Source: Gammaproteobacteria bacterium (GTDB lineage: Bacteria; Pseudomonadota; Gammaproteobacteria; Steroidobacterales; Steroidobacteraceae). Taken from it: a stretch of 10,606 nucleotides of DNA. The notes under the pieces were generated by a model, which ran no database searches, had not been told where the DNA came from, and saw only the letters and a program-made list of their open reading frames with translations. Location: positions 1-10,606 of the forward strand of contig VBNP01000097.1 in assembly GCA_005877965.1 (NCBI GenBank), given 5' to 3'. The number at the start of each line of letters is the position of its first letter. The first letter of the stretch is position 1. Below are positions 1-6,730 of the stretch, piece after piece. The translations under genes were made by a program, and so were the position numbers.

Positions 1-339
1 CAGCGGCAGCAGGTCATGCGTGTTGCGTCCCGCCACCCCGGTCCAGCACAGGTGATCCGAGATCCACGCGGGCTCCAGGCGTGCGGCAAGCGCCTTCACC
101 TGCCGCAGGTACTCGCGATCCAGCGGCGCGGTGCTGCCGATCGACATCGACACACCATGCATCGCCAGCGGGTAGCGCTCGCGGATGCGGGTCAGGTAAT
201 GCAGCGGCTTGCCGCCCGGCACCAGGTAGTTTTCGGTGAGTACCTCGAACCAGTCGACCGGGGGGCGATCGGCGAGGATCGCCTCGTAGTGATCGACCCG
301 CAGGCCAAGACCGAACCCGAGCGCGGGGAGCTTCAGCAT
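1..339 (-). CDS. bufB: MNIO-family (DUF692) bufferin maturase, BufB-like, N-terminal part
   Basis: This is the first 113 residues of a multinuclear non-heme iron oxidase; the gene continues beyond the left edge (family length is roughly 270-290). Enzymes of this family modify cysteines in a partner peptide, as in methanobactin (MbnB) and bufferin biosynthesis. Visible family blocks are GFGLGLR (residues 8-14), DWFEVLTENY (29-38), PGGKPL (41-46), MHGVSMSIGS (60-69) and WISDHLCWTG (92-101). H61, D95 and H96 are likely metal ligands. The ATG at 337-339 places the first conserved block right after the start, but there is no strong Shine-Dalgarno sequence, so translation may be lower than that of the upstream precursor. 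The gene lies 50 bases downstream of the Cys-rich precursor on the same strand. A BufC-type DUF2063 partner would be expected next, outside the window. Family assignment is firm; the substrate is inferred from the neighbour. Confidence 0.9.
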   Translation of the reverse strand, partial: MLKLPALGFGLGLRVDHYEAILADRPPVDWFEVLTENYLVPGGKPLHYLTRIRERYPLAMHGVSMSIGSTAPLDREYLRQVKALAARLEPAWISDHLCWTGVAGRNTHDLLPL

Positions 340-351
340 GGGCAGTCAAAG

Positions 352-384
352 GGTGGGCCGGGCGGTCAGCACGCCCGGCCCACC
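352..384 (-). promoter_or_regulatory. Intercistronic stem-loop between bufA and bufB
   Basis: A perfect 13-bp inverted repeat (352-364 and 372-384) flanks a 7-base loop, GC-rich throughout, in the 50-base gap between the precursor and maturase genes. On the minus strand the arm is followed only by a short CTTTG, not a long T tract. It could be a partial terminator or a 3' stabiliser that leaves more precursor than maturase mRNA. The structure is seen directly; its role is inferred. Confidence 0.6.
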
Positions 385-389
385 ACCAC

Positions 390-638
390 TTACTTCGCCT
401 TGGCTTTCGCCGCGTCGCACTCCGCCTTGGTCATTTCCAGATACCCCTTGCCCTTGCAGGAGTTCTGGCCCTTGCAGGCGTTGTTGGCGCTCTTGCACGC
501 GGAGTGTCCCTTGCAGGAGTTGACACCCTCGCACTTCACCTTCCCCTCGTCGGCGCGGGCAGTGCTCGCCGCCACGGCCGAGAACATCACCGCGGCAGCC
601 GCGGCCAGGGCAACACTGGACAGGATTCTGGAATTCAT
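390..638 (-). CDS. bufA: Secreted Cys-rich bufferin-type RiPP precursor (BufA2-like)
   Basis: The 82-residue protein has a Sec signal peptide: Arg at position 4, a hydrophobic Ala/Val stretch at 9-24, and an A-R-A cleavage site after residue 29. The mature part is about 53 residues, hydrophilic and Lys-rich, with six cysteines at 36, 42, 48, 55, 61 and 74. The first five sit in a repeating pattern of N-S/A-C-K and C-K-G units spaced 6-7 residues apart. This resembles the second class of bufferin precursor (BufA2) rather than the DUF2282 class (BufA1). Bufferins are periplasmic copper-binding peptides whose cysteines are converted by the DUF692 oxidase, and a DUF692 gene follows here. The start is supported by an AAGGAG ribosome site 8 bases upstream. 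Signal peptide and Cys pattern are seen; copper binding and modification are inferred from the family. Another metal or redox role remains possible. Confidence 0.85.
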   Translation of the reverse strand: MNSRILSSVALAAAAAVMFSAVAASTARADEGKVKCEGVNSCKGHSACKSANNACKGQNSCKGKGYLEMTKAECDAAKAKAK

Positions 639-646
639 TAAGCAAT

Positions 647-652
647 CTCCTT
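647..652 (-). promoter_or_regulatory. Ribosome binding site of bufA
   Basis: AAGGAG on the minus strand, 8 bases before the ATG at 636-638. It is a near-perfect Shine-Dalgarno sequence and much stronger than anything in front of the downstream maturase gene. That fits higher translation of the precursor. Confidence 0.8.
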
Positions 653-673
653 AAGAGGACATGGGCGGCGCCG

Positions 674-704
674 ATTGTAGCGCCGGTGCCGCAGCATAGT
701 CGCG
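674..704 (-). promoter_or_regulatory. Candidate promoter of the buf operon
   Basis: A minus-strand TACAAT (674-679) differs from the -10 consensus by one base. A weak GACT-containing -35 lies about 18 bases upstream. Initiation near 667 would give a leader of about 30 bases that includes the strong ribosome site. No clear binding site for a copper regulator was seen. The -10 is convincing, the -35 is not. Confidence 0.4.
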
Positions 705-879
705 CGTGTGTAAGTGCTTCCCCGCAAACGCAATTCCACCCCCTGCGGCCGCGGGCTGCGCGGCCGGGCAGTAGACCGGGGAATGTCCAGCTGGATTGCA
801 CCGTGAAGGTCACGGCGCGCCCTTCACACGCGGCCCTCGCTGCGGTGACCGCAGCCGATCCGCGCACGCCGGGATCCAT

Positions 880-885
880 TACAAT
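880..885 (+). promoter_or_regulatory. Candidate -10 element for uvrA
   Basis: TACAAT stands out in otherwise GC-rich DNA 66 bases before the uvrA start. No good -35 hexamer sits 16-18 bases upstream, so it is only a tentative promoter. Confidence 0.3.
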
Positions 886-950
886 TCCCGAAGCCCGCGC
901 CTGCCTGCCGCCGGTGCGCTCCCCTCACCACACCCGACAGTGACGCACAA

Positions 951-3900
951 ATGACCGACGCCTGCGGTGACGCCATCCTCGTGCGTGGCGCGCGCCAGAA
1001 CAACCTGAAGAGCCTCGATCTCGACCTTCCGCTCAATGAGCTGATCGTCGTCACCGGCGTGTCGGGTTCGGGCAAGTCGTCGCTGGTGTTCGACACCTTG
1101 TACGCGGAAGGCCAGCGCCGTTACGTCGAGACCTTCTCCCCCTACGCCCGGCAGTTCCTCGACCGCATGGACAAGCCGCAGGTCGAGTCGATCTCGGGAA
1201 TTCCGCCCGCTATCGCCATCGACCAGACCAACCCGGTGCGCACCTCGCGCTCGACCGTCGGCACGATGACCGAGCTCAACGATCACCTGAAGCTCCTGTT
1301 CGCGCGCGCCGCGGCGCTGTTTTGCCGGCGCTGCGGCCAGCTCGTGCGGCGCGACACGCCGGACAGCATGTACGCCGACCTGCAAGCGCGCGCGCAGCGC
1401 GCCGGTGATCCGCGACTGCTCGTGAGCTTTCCGGTGCCGGTGCCGGCGAATTTCACCCTCGAGGAGGTCCGCGAGTTGCTGGCAAGACAAGGCTATACGC
1501 GCTTCCTCGAGGGCGCCGCTCCCGCGCCGGCAGCCGCAGCGGCGGCGACGCCGGCGGTCACACCCGCGCGGCGTGCCGGCAATCGCAGCCGCGGCGCGCA
1601 CAGCCTCCCTGTCACCACGCTGGAAGTGGTGCAGGACCGGCTGCGGGCCGGCAGCGCCGAGCGCGGCCGGGTGCTCGAGTCGCTCGAGGCGGCGCTGCGC
1701 GTCGGCCGCGGACGCGTCAACGTGCAGGTGGTGGGTGAGGGCGATCCGCCGCAGCCTCTGGACACCTGGCGCTACTCGAGCGAGCTGCACTGCGCGCACT
1801 GCGACCTGGCGTACCACACGCCCACCCCCAGTGAGTTCTCGTTCAACTCCCCGCTCGGCGCGTGCGAGACCTGCCGTGGCTTCGGGCGCACCATCGGCAT
1901 CGACTATGGGCTCGTCATCCCCGACGAGACCCGCTCGCTGCGCGGCGGCGCGATCAAGCCCTGGCAGACCAAGTCCTACAGCGAATGCCAGCAGGACCTG
2001 GAGAAATTCGCGAAGCAGCGCGGCATCCCGCTCGACACGCCGTGGCGCGAGCTTGCCGCCGAGGCACGCCGCTGGGTGATCGAAGGCGAAGGCGCCTGGA
2101 CGAAGAAGGTCTGGTACGGGGTGAAACGCTTCTTCGCCTGGCTGGAGACCCGCGCCTACAAGATGCACGTGCGGGTGCTGCTGTCGCGCTATCGCGCCTA
2201 CACGCCCTGTAGCGCCTGCGACGGGGCGCGCCTGAAGAGCGAAGCTCTGCTGTGGCGCATCGGCAATCGCGAGCTCGCCGACGCGGCACTCGGCCCTGCC
2301 GGGCGCTTTCGCCCCCGGGAAGTGCAGTGGAGCGCGGAGGCCGCCGCAGGGCTGCCGGGGCTGTCGATCCATGACCTGATGCTGCTGCCGATCGAGCGCG
2401 GCTGCGAGTTCTTCGGCCGGCTCACGCTGCCGCGGCCGCTCGATGAGGCCACGGAGCTGCTGCTTGCGGAGATCCGCGGACGCTTCCGCTACCTGGTGGA
2501 CGTGGGGCTGGGCTACCTCACGCTCGATCGCCAGTCGCGCACGCTCTCGGGCGGGGAGGTGCAGCGGATCAATCTCACCACCGCGCTCGGCACCTCGCTC
2601 GTCAACACGCTGTTCGTGCTCGATGAGCCCTCCATCGGCCTGCACGCGCGCGACATGCGGCGCGTCATCGGCGTCATGAAGCGGCTGCGCGACGCCGGCA
2701 ATTCGCTGCTCGTGGTCGAGCACGATCCGCAGATCATGCTGGAGGCCGACCGCATCCTGGACCTGGGGCCGGGGGCCGGCGAGCGCGGCGGCGAGATTGT
2801 CTTCTATGGCAGTCCGGGCGAGATCGGCCGCAGCGCCGCCTCGCTCACCGGCCAGTACCTCGGCGGCCGCAGGACGGTCGCTCCGGTGAGCGAGCCGGCA
2901 GCGGACGGCGCACGCGCCGCGCATCCGCGGGCGGCCGAGACCCACGGCGGGGGCGTCGTGGCCGTGGCCCGCTCCAACCGCTGGCTCGAGCTGCGGGGCG
3001 CGGCCGAGCACAACCTGAAAAACCTCGACGTGCGCATTCCGCTCAAGCGCCTGGTGTGCGTCACGGGCGTGTCGGGATCGGGCAAGTCCACGCTGGTCGA
3101 GGAGGTGTTGTATCCCGCGCTTCTCAAGTATCGCGGCAAGCCGACCGAGGCACCCGGTGAGTTCGCAGGCCTGGCGGGCGCGGAGCTGATCGATGACGTC
3201 GTGATGGTCGACCAGAATCCCATCGGCCGCACCACGCGCTCGAACCCGGCCAGTTATGTCGGCGCCTTCGATGCGATCCGGGCGCTGTTTGCCGCCGAGC
3301 CGGCGGCGCAGGAGCGCAAGTACGGCGCCGGAGCCTTCAGCTTCAACTCCGGCCACGGCCGCTGCCCGGCCTGCAACGGCAACGGCTTCGAGCATGTCGA
3401 GATGCAGTTTCTCTCCGACGTGTACCTGCGCTGCCCCGACTGCAACGGCCGCCGCTATCGCGATGAAGTCCTCGACATCCGCCGCGAAGGCGCCGACGGC
3501 CGCCGCTGCAGCATCGCGGACGTGCTGGATCTCACGGTGACCCAGGCGCGCGCGTTCTTCGCCGACGCCCCCGAGGTGGCCTCGCGCCTCACGCCGCTCG
3601 CCGACGTCGGCCTCGAGTACCTGAAGCTCGGCCAGCCGGTGCCCACGCTCTCGGGCGGCGAGGCGCAGAGGCTGAAGCTCGCCGGGCACCTGGCGCAGGC
3701 GGCTTCCGTGCTCTCGAGCACCACTCACCGCGGCAAGCTGTTTCTGTTCGACGAGCCGACCACCGGACTGCACTTCGAGGACGTGGCGACGCTGCTGAAG
3801 GCGTTCCGCAAACTGCTGCTCGCCGGCCACTCGCTGCTGGTGATCGAGCACAACCTGGATGTGATCCGCGCCGCCGACTGGATCATCGATCTCGGCCCCG

Positions 3901-4010
3901 AGGGGGGCGAGCGCGGCGGGGAGATCATCTGCGCCGGAACGGCCGCGCAGGTACGCGCGCACCCGCGCTCCTTTACCGGCCAGGCGCTGCGCGCCTACGA
4001 GGAGGCGCTG
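951..4010 (+). repeat. UvrA unit 1 of the internal tandem duplication
   Basis: Residues 1 to about 1020 of the tandem protein form a complete UvrA-like unit with two ATPase domains. It corresponds block by block to the second unit (Walker A, zinc modules, signature and Walker B in the same order). The copies are diverged, so the duplication is old; the closest nucleotide matches are around the four Walker A sequences near 1054, 3066, 4182 and 5721. Confidence 0.8.
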
Positions 4011-6716
4011 TCGGTGGCGGCGCAGGCCGCGGCCGCGCCCGCGGCGGTTGCCGAGCCGCGCGCGCATTACCACGGCGGTAACGGCCGCGACCGCCACGCG
4101 GTGGTCATTCACAAGGCACGCGAGCACAACCTCAAGAACATCGACGTCGAGATCCCGCGCGATCGCTTCACGGTGATCACCGGCGTGTCCGGCTCGGGCA
4201 AGTCGACTCTCGCCTTCGACATTCTCTTCAACGAGGGCCAGCGCCGCTACCTGGAATCGCTGAACGCCTATGCGCGCCAGTTCGTGCAGCCGGCGGCGCG
4301 CCCCGACGTGGACGCGATCTTCGGCATTCCGCCCACGGTCGCCATCGAGCAGCGCACCAGCCGCGGCGGGCGCAAGAGCACCGTGGCGACGCTCACCGAG
4401 ATCTATCACTTCCTGCGGCTGCTGTACGTGAAGCTCGGCACGCAGTACTGCCCGGACTGCGACCTGCCGATCGAGCCGCAGAGCGCGGCCTCGATCGGCG
4501 CGCGCCTGTTACGCGATTACCGCGGCTCATCGCTCGCGCTGCTGGCGCCGCTCATCGTGGCGCGCAAGGGCTACTACACCGATCTGGCGAAGTGGGCGGC
4601 CAGGAAGGGCTTCAAGACACTGCGGGTCGATGGCGAGGCGCTGCCGACCGCGCCGTGGCCGCGCCTGTCGCGCTTTCGCGAACACACCATCGAGCTGCCG
4701 GTTGCGCAGATCGACGTCGGCGTTCGCACCGAGGCGGCGCTGCGCGCGGGTCTCGCCCGCGCGCTCGATTTCGGCAAGGGGCTGGTGCACGTGCTGGGGC
4801 CGCAGTCCCCCCGGGTGACGGTGTTCTCCACCAAGCGCGCCTGTCCGTCCTGCGGCAGGAGCTTCGCCGAGCTCGACCCGCGCCTGTTCTCGTTCAACTC
4901 CAGACATGGCTGGTGCGAGAGCTGTTACGGGACCGGCGTCGAGATGCCGGGCTTCGATGAGCGGCAAAGCGGCGAGGAACTGTGGTGGAACGAGTGGCAC
5001 GCGCGCGAACCGCCGCCGTGCGGCTCATGCCACGGGCAGCGGCTGAACCCCACGGCGCTCAACGTGCGCTTCCGCGAGCGCTCGATCGCCGCGCTGGCGG
5101 GTGAGTCGGTGAGCGCCAGCGGGGAGTTCTTCGCCAGGCTCAGGCTCGGCGCGCGTGAGCGGCAGATCGCGCGCGACCTGCTCGCGGAAATCCGCGCGCG
5201 CCTCAAGTTTCTCGCGCGCGTCGGGCTCGGGTACCTGCAGCTCGATCGCAGCGCGCCCACCCTCTCGGGGGGCGAGGCGCAGCGCATCCGCCTCGCCGCG
5301 CAGCTGGGCTCGAACCTGCAGGGCGTGTGCTACGTGCTCGATGAGCCCACCATCGGGCTGCATCCGCGCGACAACCGGATCCTGCTCGCCTCGCTCGCCG
5401 AGCTCGCCGGACACCGCAACACGCTGGTGGTCGTGGAGCACGACGAGGAGACCATCCGCCGGGCGGATCACGTGCTGGACTTGGGTCCCCAGGCCGGCGT
5501 GCGCGGCGGCGAGCTCATCGGGGCGGGGACGGTGCAGGAGCTCACGCGTAACCCGCGTTCGACCACCGGGCGCTTCCTGCGCGAGCCGCTGCTGCATCCG
5601 GCGCGCCCGCACCGTGCGGTGAACGCCGCCACACCGCTGCTCACACTCGAGCGGGTGGCGCTGCACAACATCAGGGGGAGCGACGTGCGCATTCCGCTCG
5701 GGCGCCTGGTCGTGATCACCGGTGTGTCCGGTTCGGGCAAATCGACCGTGGCGCGCGATGTGTTGTATGCGAACCTGAAGCGGCTGCTGGGGGAGAACGC
5801 GCGGCGGGCGCGCGGGCGCAAGCGCGCCACCGGCGTCAAGCTCATCGGCTGCACGGCGGTGCGGGGGCTGGAGCTCCTCGATCGCGTGCTGGAAGTGGAC
5901 CAGACGCCGATCGGCAAGACCCCGCGATCCTGCCCCGCGACCTACATCGGCTTCTGGGATGACATCCGGCGCATCTATGCCGGCACCACCGAGGCGCGCA
6001 TGCGCGGCTACAGCGCCAGCCGCTTCTCATTCAATACCGCCGGCGGCCGCTGCGAAGCGTGCCAGGGCCAGGGCATGCAGACCGTCGAGATGAGCTTCCT
6101 GCCCGACGTCAAGGTGCTGTGCGACGTCTGTGGCGGGCGGCGCTTCAATTCCGAGACGCTCGCCGTGTCATGGCGGGAGGCCAGCATCGGGGATGTGCTG
6201 GCGATGAACGTCGACGATGCGGTCGGGTTTTTCTCGGCCCATGCGCGCGTGCATGCCGCCCTCAGGCTCCTGCAGGACGTGGGCCTCGGCTACCTGACGC
6301 TCGGGCAACCCAGCCCCACGCTCTCGGGCGGCGAAGCCCAGCGCATCAAGCTCGTCACCGAGCTCTCGAAGGTGCGCGACGACTTCGCCCATGGCCCCCG
6401 TCAGAGACCGAAGCACACGCTGTATGTGCTGGATGAGCCCACCGTGGGTCTGCACATGGCCGATGTGGAGAAGCTGCTGCACGTGCTGCACCGGCTGGTT
6501 GCCGCCGGCAACACCGCGGTCGTGGTCGAGCACAACCTCGACGTCATGGCCGAAGCGGACTGGATCCTCGACCTGGGGCCCGAGGCCGGTGATGGGGGCG
6601 GGCGCATCGTCGCCCAGGGTGCGCCGGCGCAGATCGCGCGCCGCAGGAAGCACTCCCACACCGGCCGGGTGCTCGAGGACTTCCTGCGCCAGCGCACCCG
6701 GCCGGCGGCGCCGTAA
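951..6716 (+). CDS. uvrA: Tandem (double-length) UvrA excinuclease subunit A with four ATPase domains
   Basis: UvrA is the DNA-damage sensor of nucleotide excision repair, normally about 940 residues and active as a dimer. This chain of 1,921 residues contains two UvrA units. Unit 1 has Walker A at 36-44, zinc module C281/C284/C305/C308, C420/C423, signature LSGGEVQR 532-539 and Walker B with D558-E559. Its second ATPase has Walker A 706-714, zinc finger C805/C808/C828/C831, signature 900-907 and D934-E935. An Ala-rich linker at about 1015-1050 joins unit 2: Walker A 1078-1086, C1298/C1301/C1322/C1325, C1357/C1360, signature 1438-1445, D1464-E1465; then Walker A 1591-1599, zinc finger C1701/C1704/C1724/C1727, signature 1791-1798, D1828-E1829. 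All four ATP sites look intact. Unit 2 lacks about 80 residues between its zinc module and the C1357 pair. Unit 1 has an Ala-rich insert at 189-217. The ATG at 951 has no clear Shine-Dalgarno sequence but places the N-terminus correctly. I recall tandem UvrAs of this size in other proteobacteria; a normal uvrA probably lies elsewhere in the genome. Confidence 0.96.
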   Translation: MTDACGDAILVRGARQNNLKSLDLDLPLNELIVVTGVSGSGKSSLVFDTLYAEGQRRYVETFSPYARQFLDRMDKPQVESISGIPPAIAIDQTNPVRTSRSTVGTMTELNDHLKLLFARAAALFCRRCGQLVRRDTPDSMYADLQARAQRAGDPRLLVSFPVPVPANFTLEEVRELLARQGYTRFLEGAAPAPAAAAAATPAVTPARRAGNRSRGAHSLPVTTLEVVQDRLRAGSAERGRVLESLEAALRVGRGRVNVQVVGEGDPPQPLDTWRYSSELHCAHCDLAYHTPTPSEFSFNSPLGACETCRGFGRTIGIDYGLVIPDETRSLRGGAIKPWQTKSYSECQQDLEKFAKQRGIPLDTPWRELAAEARRWVIEGEGAWTKKVWYGVKRFFAWLETRAYKMHVRVLLSRYRAYTPCSACDGARLKSEALLWRIGNRELADAALGPAGRFRPREVQWSAEAAAGLPGLSIHDLMLLPIERGCEFFGRLTLPRPLDEATELLLAEIRGRFRYLVDVGLGYLTLDRQSRTLSGGEVQRINLTTALGTSLVNTLFVLDEPSIGLHARDMRRVIGVMKRLRDAGNSLLVVEHDPQIMLEADRILDLGPGAGERGGEIVFYGSPGEIGRSAASLTGQYLGGRRTVAPVSEPAADGARAAHPRAAETHGGGVVAVARSNRWLELRGAAEHNLKNLDVRIPLKRLVCVTGVSGSGKSTLVEEVLYPALLKYRGKPTEAPGEFAGLAGAELIDDVVMVDQNPIGRTTRSNPASYVGAFDAIRALFAAEPAAQERKYGAGAFSFNSGHGRCPACNGNGFEHVEMQFLSDVYLRCPDCNGRRYRDEVLDIRREGADGRRCSIADVLDLTVTQARAFFADAPEVASRLTPLADVGLEYLKLGQPVPTLSGGEAQRLKLAGHLAQAASVLSSTTHRGKLFLFDEPTTGLHFEDVATLLKAFRKLLLAGHSLLVIEHNLDVIRAADWIIDLGPEGGERGGEIICAGTAAQVRAHPRSFTGQALRAYEEALSVAAQAAAAPAAVAEPRAHYHGGNGRDRHAVVIHKAREHNLKNIDVEIPRDRFTVITGVSGSGKSTLAFDILFNEGQRRYLESLNAYARQFVQPAARPDVDAIFGIPPTVAIEQRTSRGGRKSTVATLTEIYHFLRLLYVKLGTQYCPDCDLPIEPQSAASIGARLLRDYRGSSLALLAPLIVARKGYYTDLAKWAARKGFKTLRVDGEALPTAPWPRLSRFREHTIELPVAQIDVGVRTEAALRAGLARALDFGKGLVHVLGPQSPRVTVFSTKRACPSCGRSFAELDPRLFSFNSRHGWCESCYGTGVEMPGFDERQSGEELWWNEWHAREPPPCGSCHGQRLNPTALNVRFRERSIAALAGESVSASGEFFARLRLGARERQIARDLLAEIRARLKFLARVGLGYLQLDRSAPTLSGGEAQRIRLAAQLGSNLQGVCYVLDEPTIGLHPRDNRILLASLAELAGHRNTLVVVEHDEETIRRADHVLDLGPQAGVRGGELIGAGTVQELTRNPRSTTGRFLREPLLHPARPHRAVNAATPLLTLERVALHNIRGSDVRIPLGRLVVITGVSGSGKSTVARDVLYANLKRLLGENARRARGRKRATGVKLIGCTAVRGLELLDRVLEVDQTPIGKTPRSCPATYIGFWDDIRRIYAGTTEARMRGYSASRFSFNTAGGRCEACQGQGMQTVEMSFLPDVKVLCDVCGGRRFNSETLAVSWREASIGDVLAMNVDDAVGFFSAHARVHAALRLLQDVGLGYLTLGQPSPTLSGGEAQRIKLVTELSKVRDDFAHGPRQRPKHTLYVLDEPTVGLHMADVEKLLHVLHRLVAAGNTAVVVEHNLDVMAEADWILDLGPEAGDGGGRIVAQGAPAQIARRRKHSHTGRVLEDFLRQRTRPAAP
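4101..6716 (+). repeat. UvrA unit 2 of the internal tandem duplication, shortened
   Basis: Residues about 1051 to 1921 form the second UvrA-like unit. It is roughly 150 residues shorter than the first. The most obvious difference is between C1325 and C1357, 31 residues, where unit 1 has 111 residues between C308 and C420. The reading frame is continuous across the gap, so this is a domain deletion and not a frameshift. Confidence 0.75.
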
Positions 6717-6730
6717 CGCTAGGGCGCCGC
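6705..6730. terminator. GC-rich hairpin holding both convergent stop codons
   Basis: GCGGCGCC (6705-6712) and GGCGCCGC (6723-6730) form an 8-bp stem around a 10-base loop. The loop contains the uvrA TAA (6714-6716) and, on the other strand, the dmeF TAG (6719-6721). No T run follows on either strand, so an intrinsic terminator is possible but weakly supported. Confidence 0.35.

Larger units (their letters stand above)
653..950. other. Divergent intergenic region between bufA and uvrA
   Basis: About 300 bases without a credible gene. It contains the leftward candidate promoter, a 15-base dyad CCGTGAAGGTCACGG (801-815), overlapping repeats GTGAAGG (803-809) and CCTTCAC (821-827), a short palindrome TCCAGCTGGA (786-795), and a rightward TACAAT (880-885). 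No CTGT-N8-ACAG LexA box is present, although an isolated ACAG occurs at 937-940. The short reading frames here have no recognisable protein content. Confidence 0.5.

Noticed and set aside
16..654. A 212-codon plus-strand frame across the buf genes
   Set aside because: It is antisense to two genes with clear family features (DUF692 blocks, signal peptide with Cys repeats) and has no ribosome site or recognisable content.
925..940. Possible LexA box before uvrA
   Set aside because: Only the ACAG half is present (937-940); the position for the CTGT half reads TCAC.
879..4409. A 1,176-codon open frame on the minus strand, antisense to uvrA
   Set aside because: It is the mirror of a high-GC gene with conserved UvrA motifs on the plus strand. 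Its product is compositionally odd (Arg, Ala, Gly, His-rich) and has no recognisable domain.
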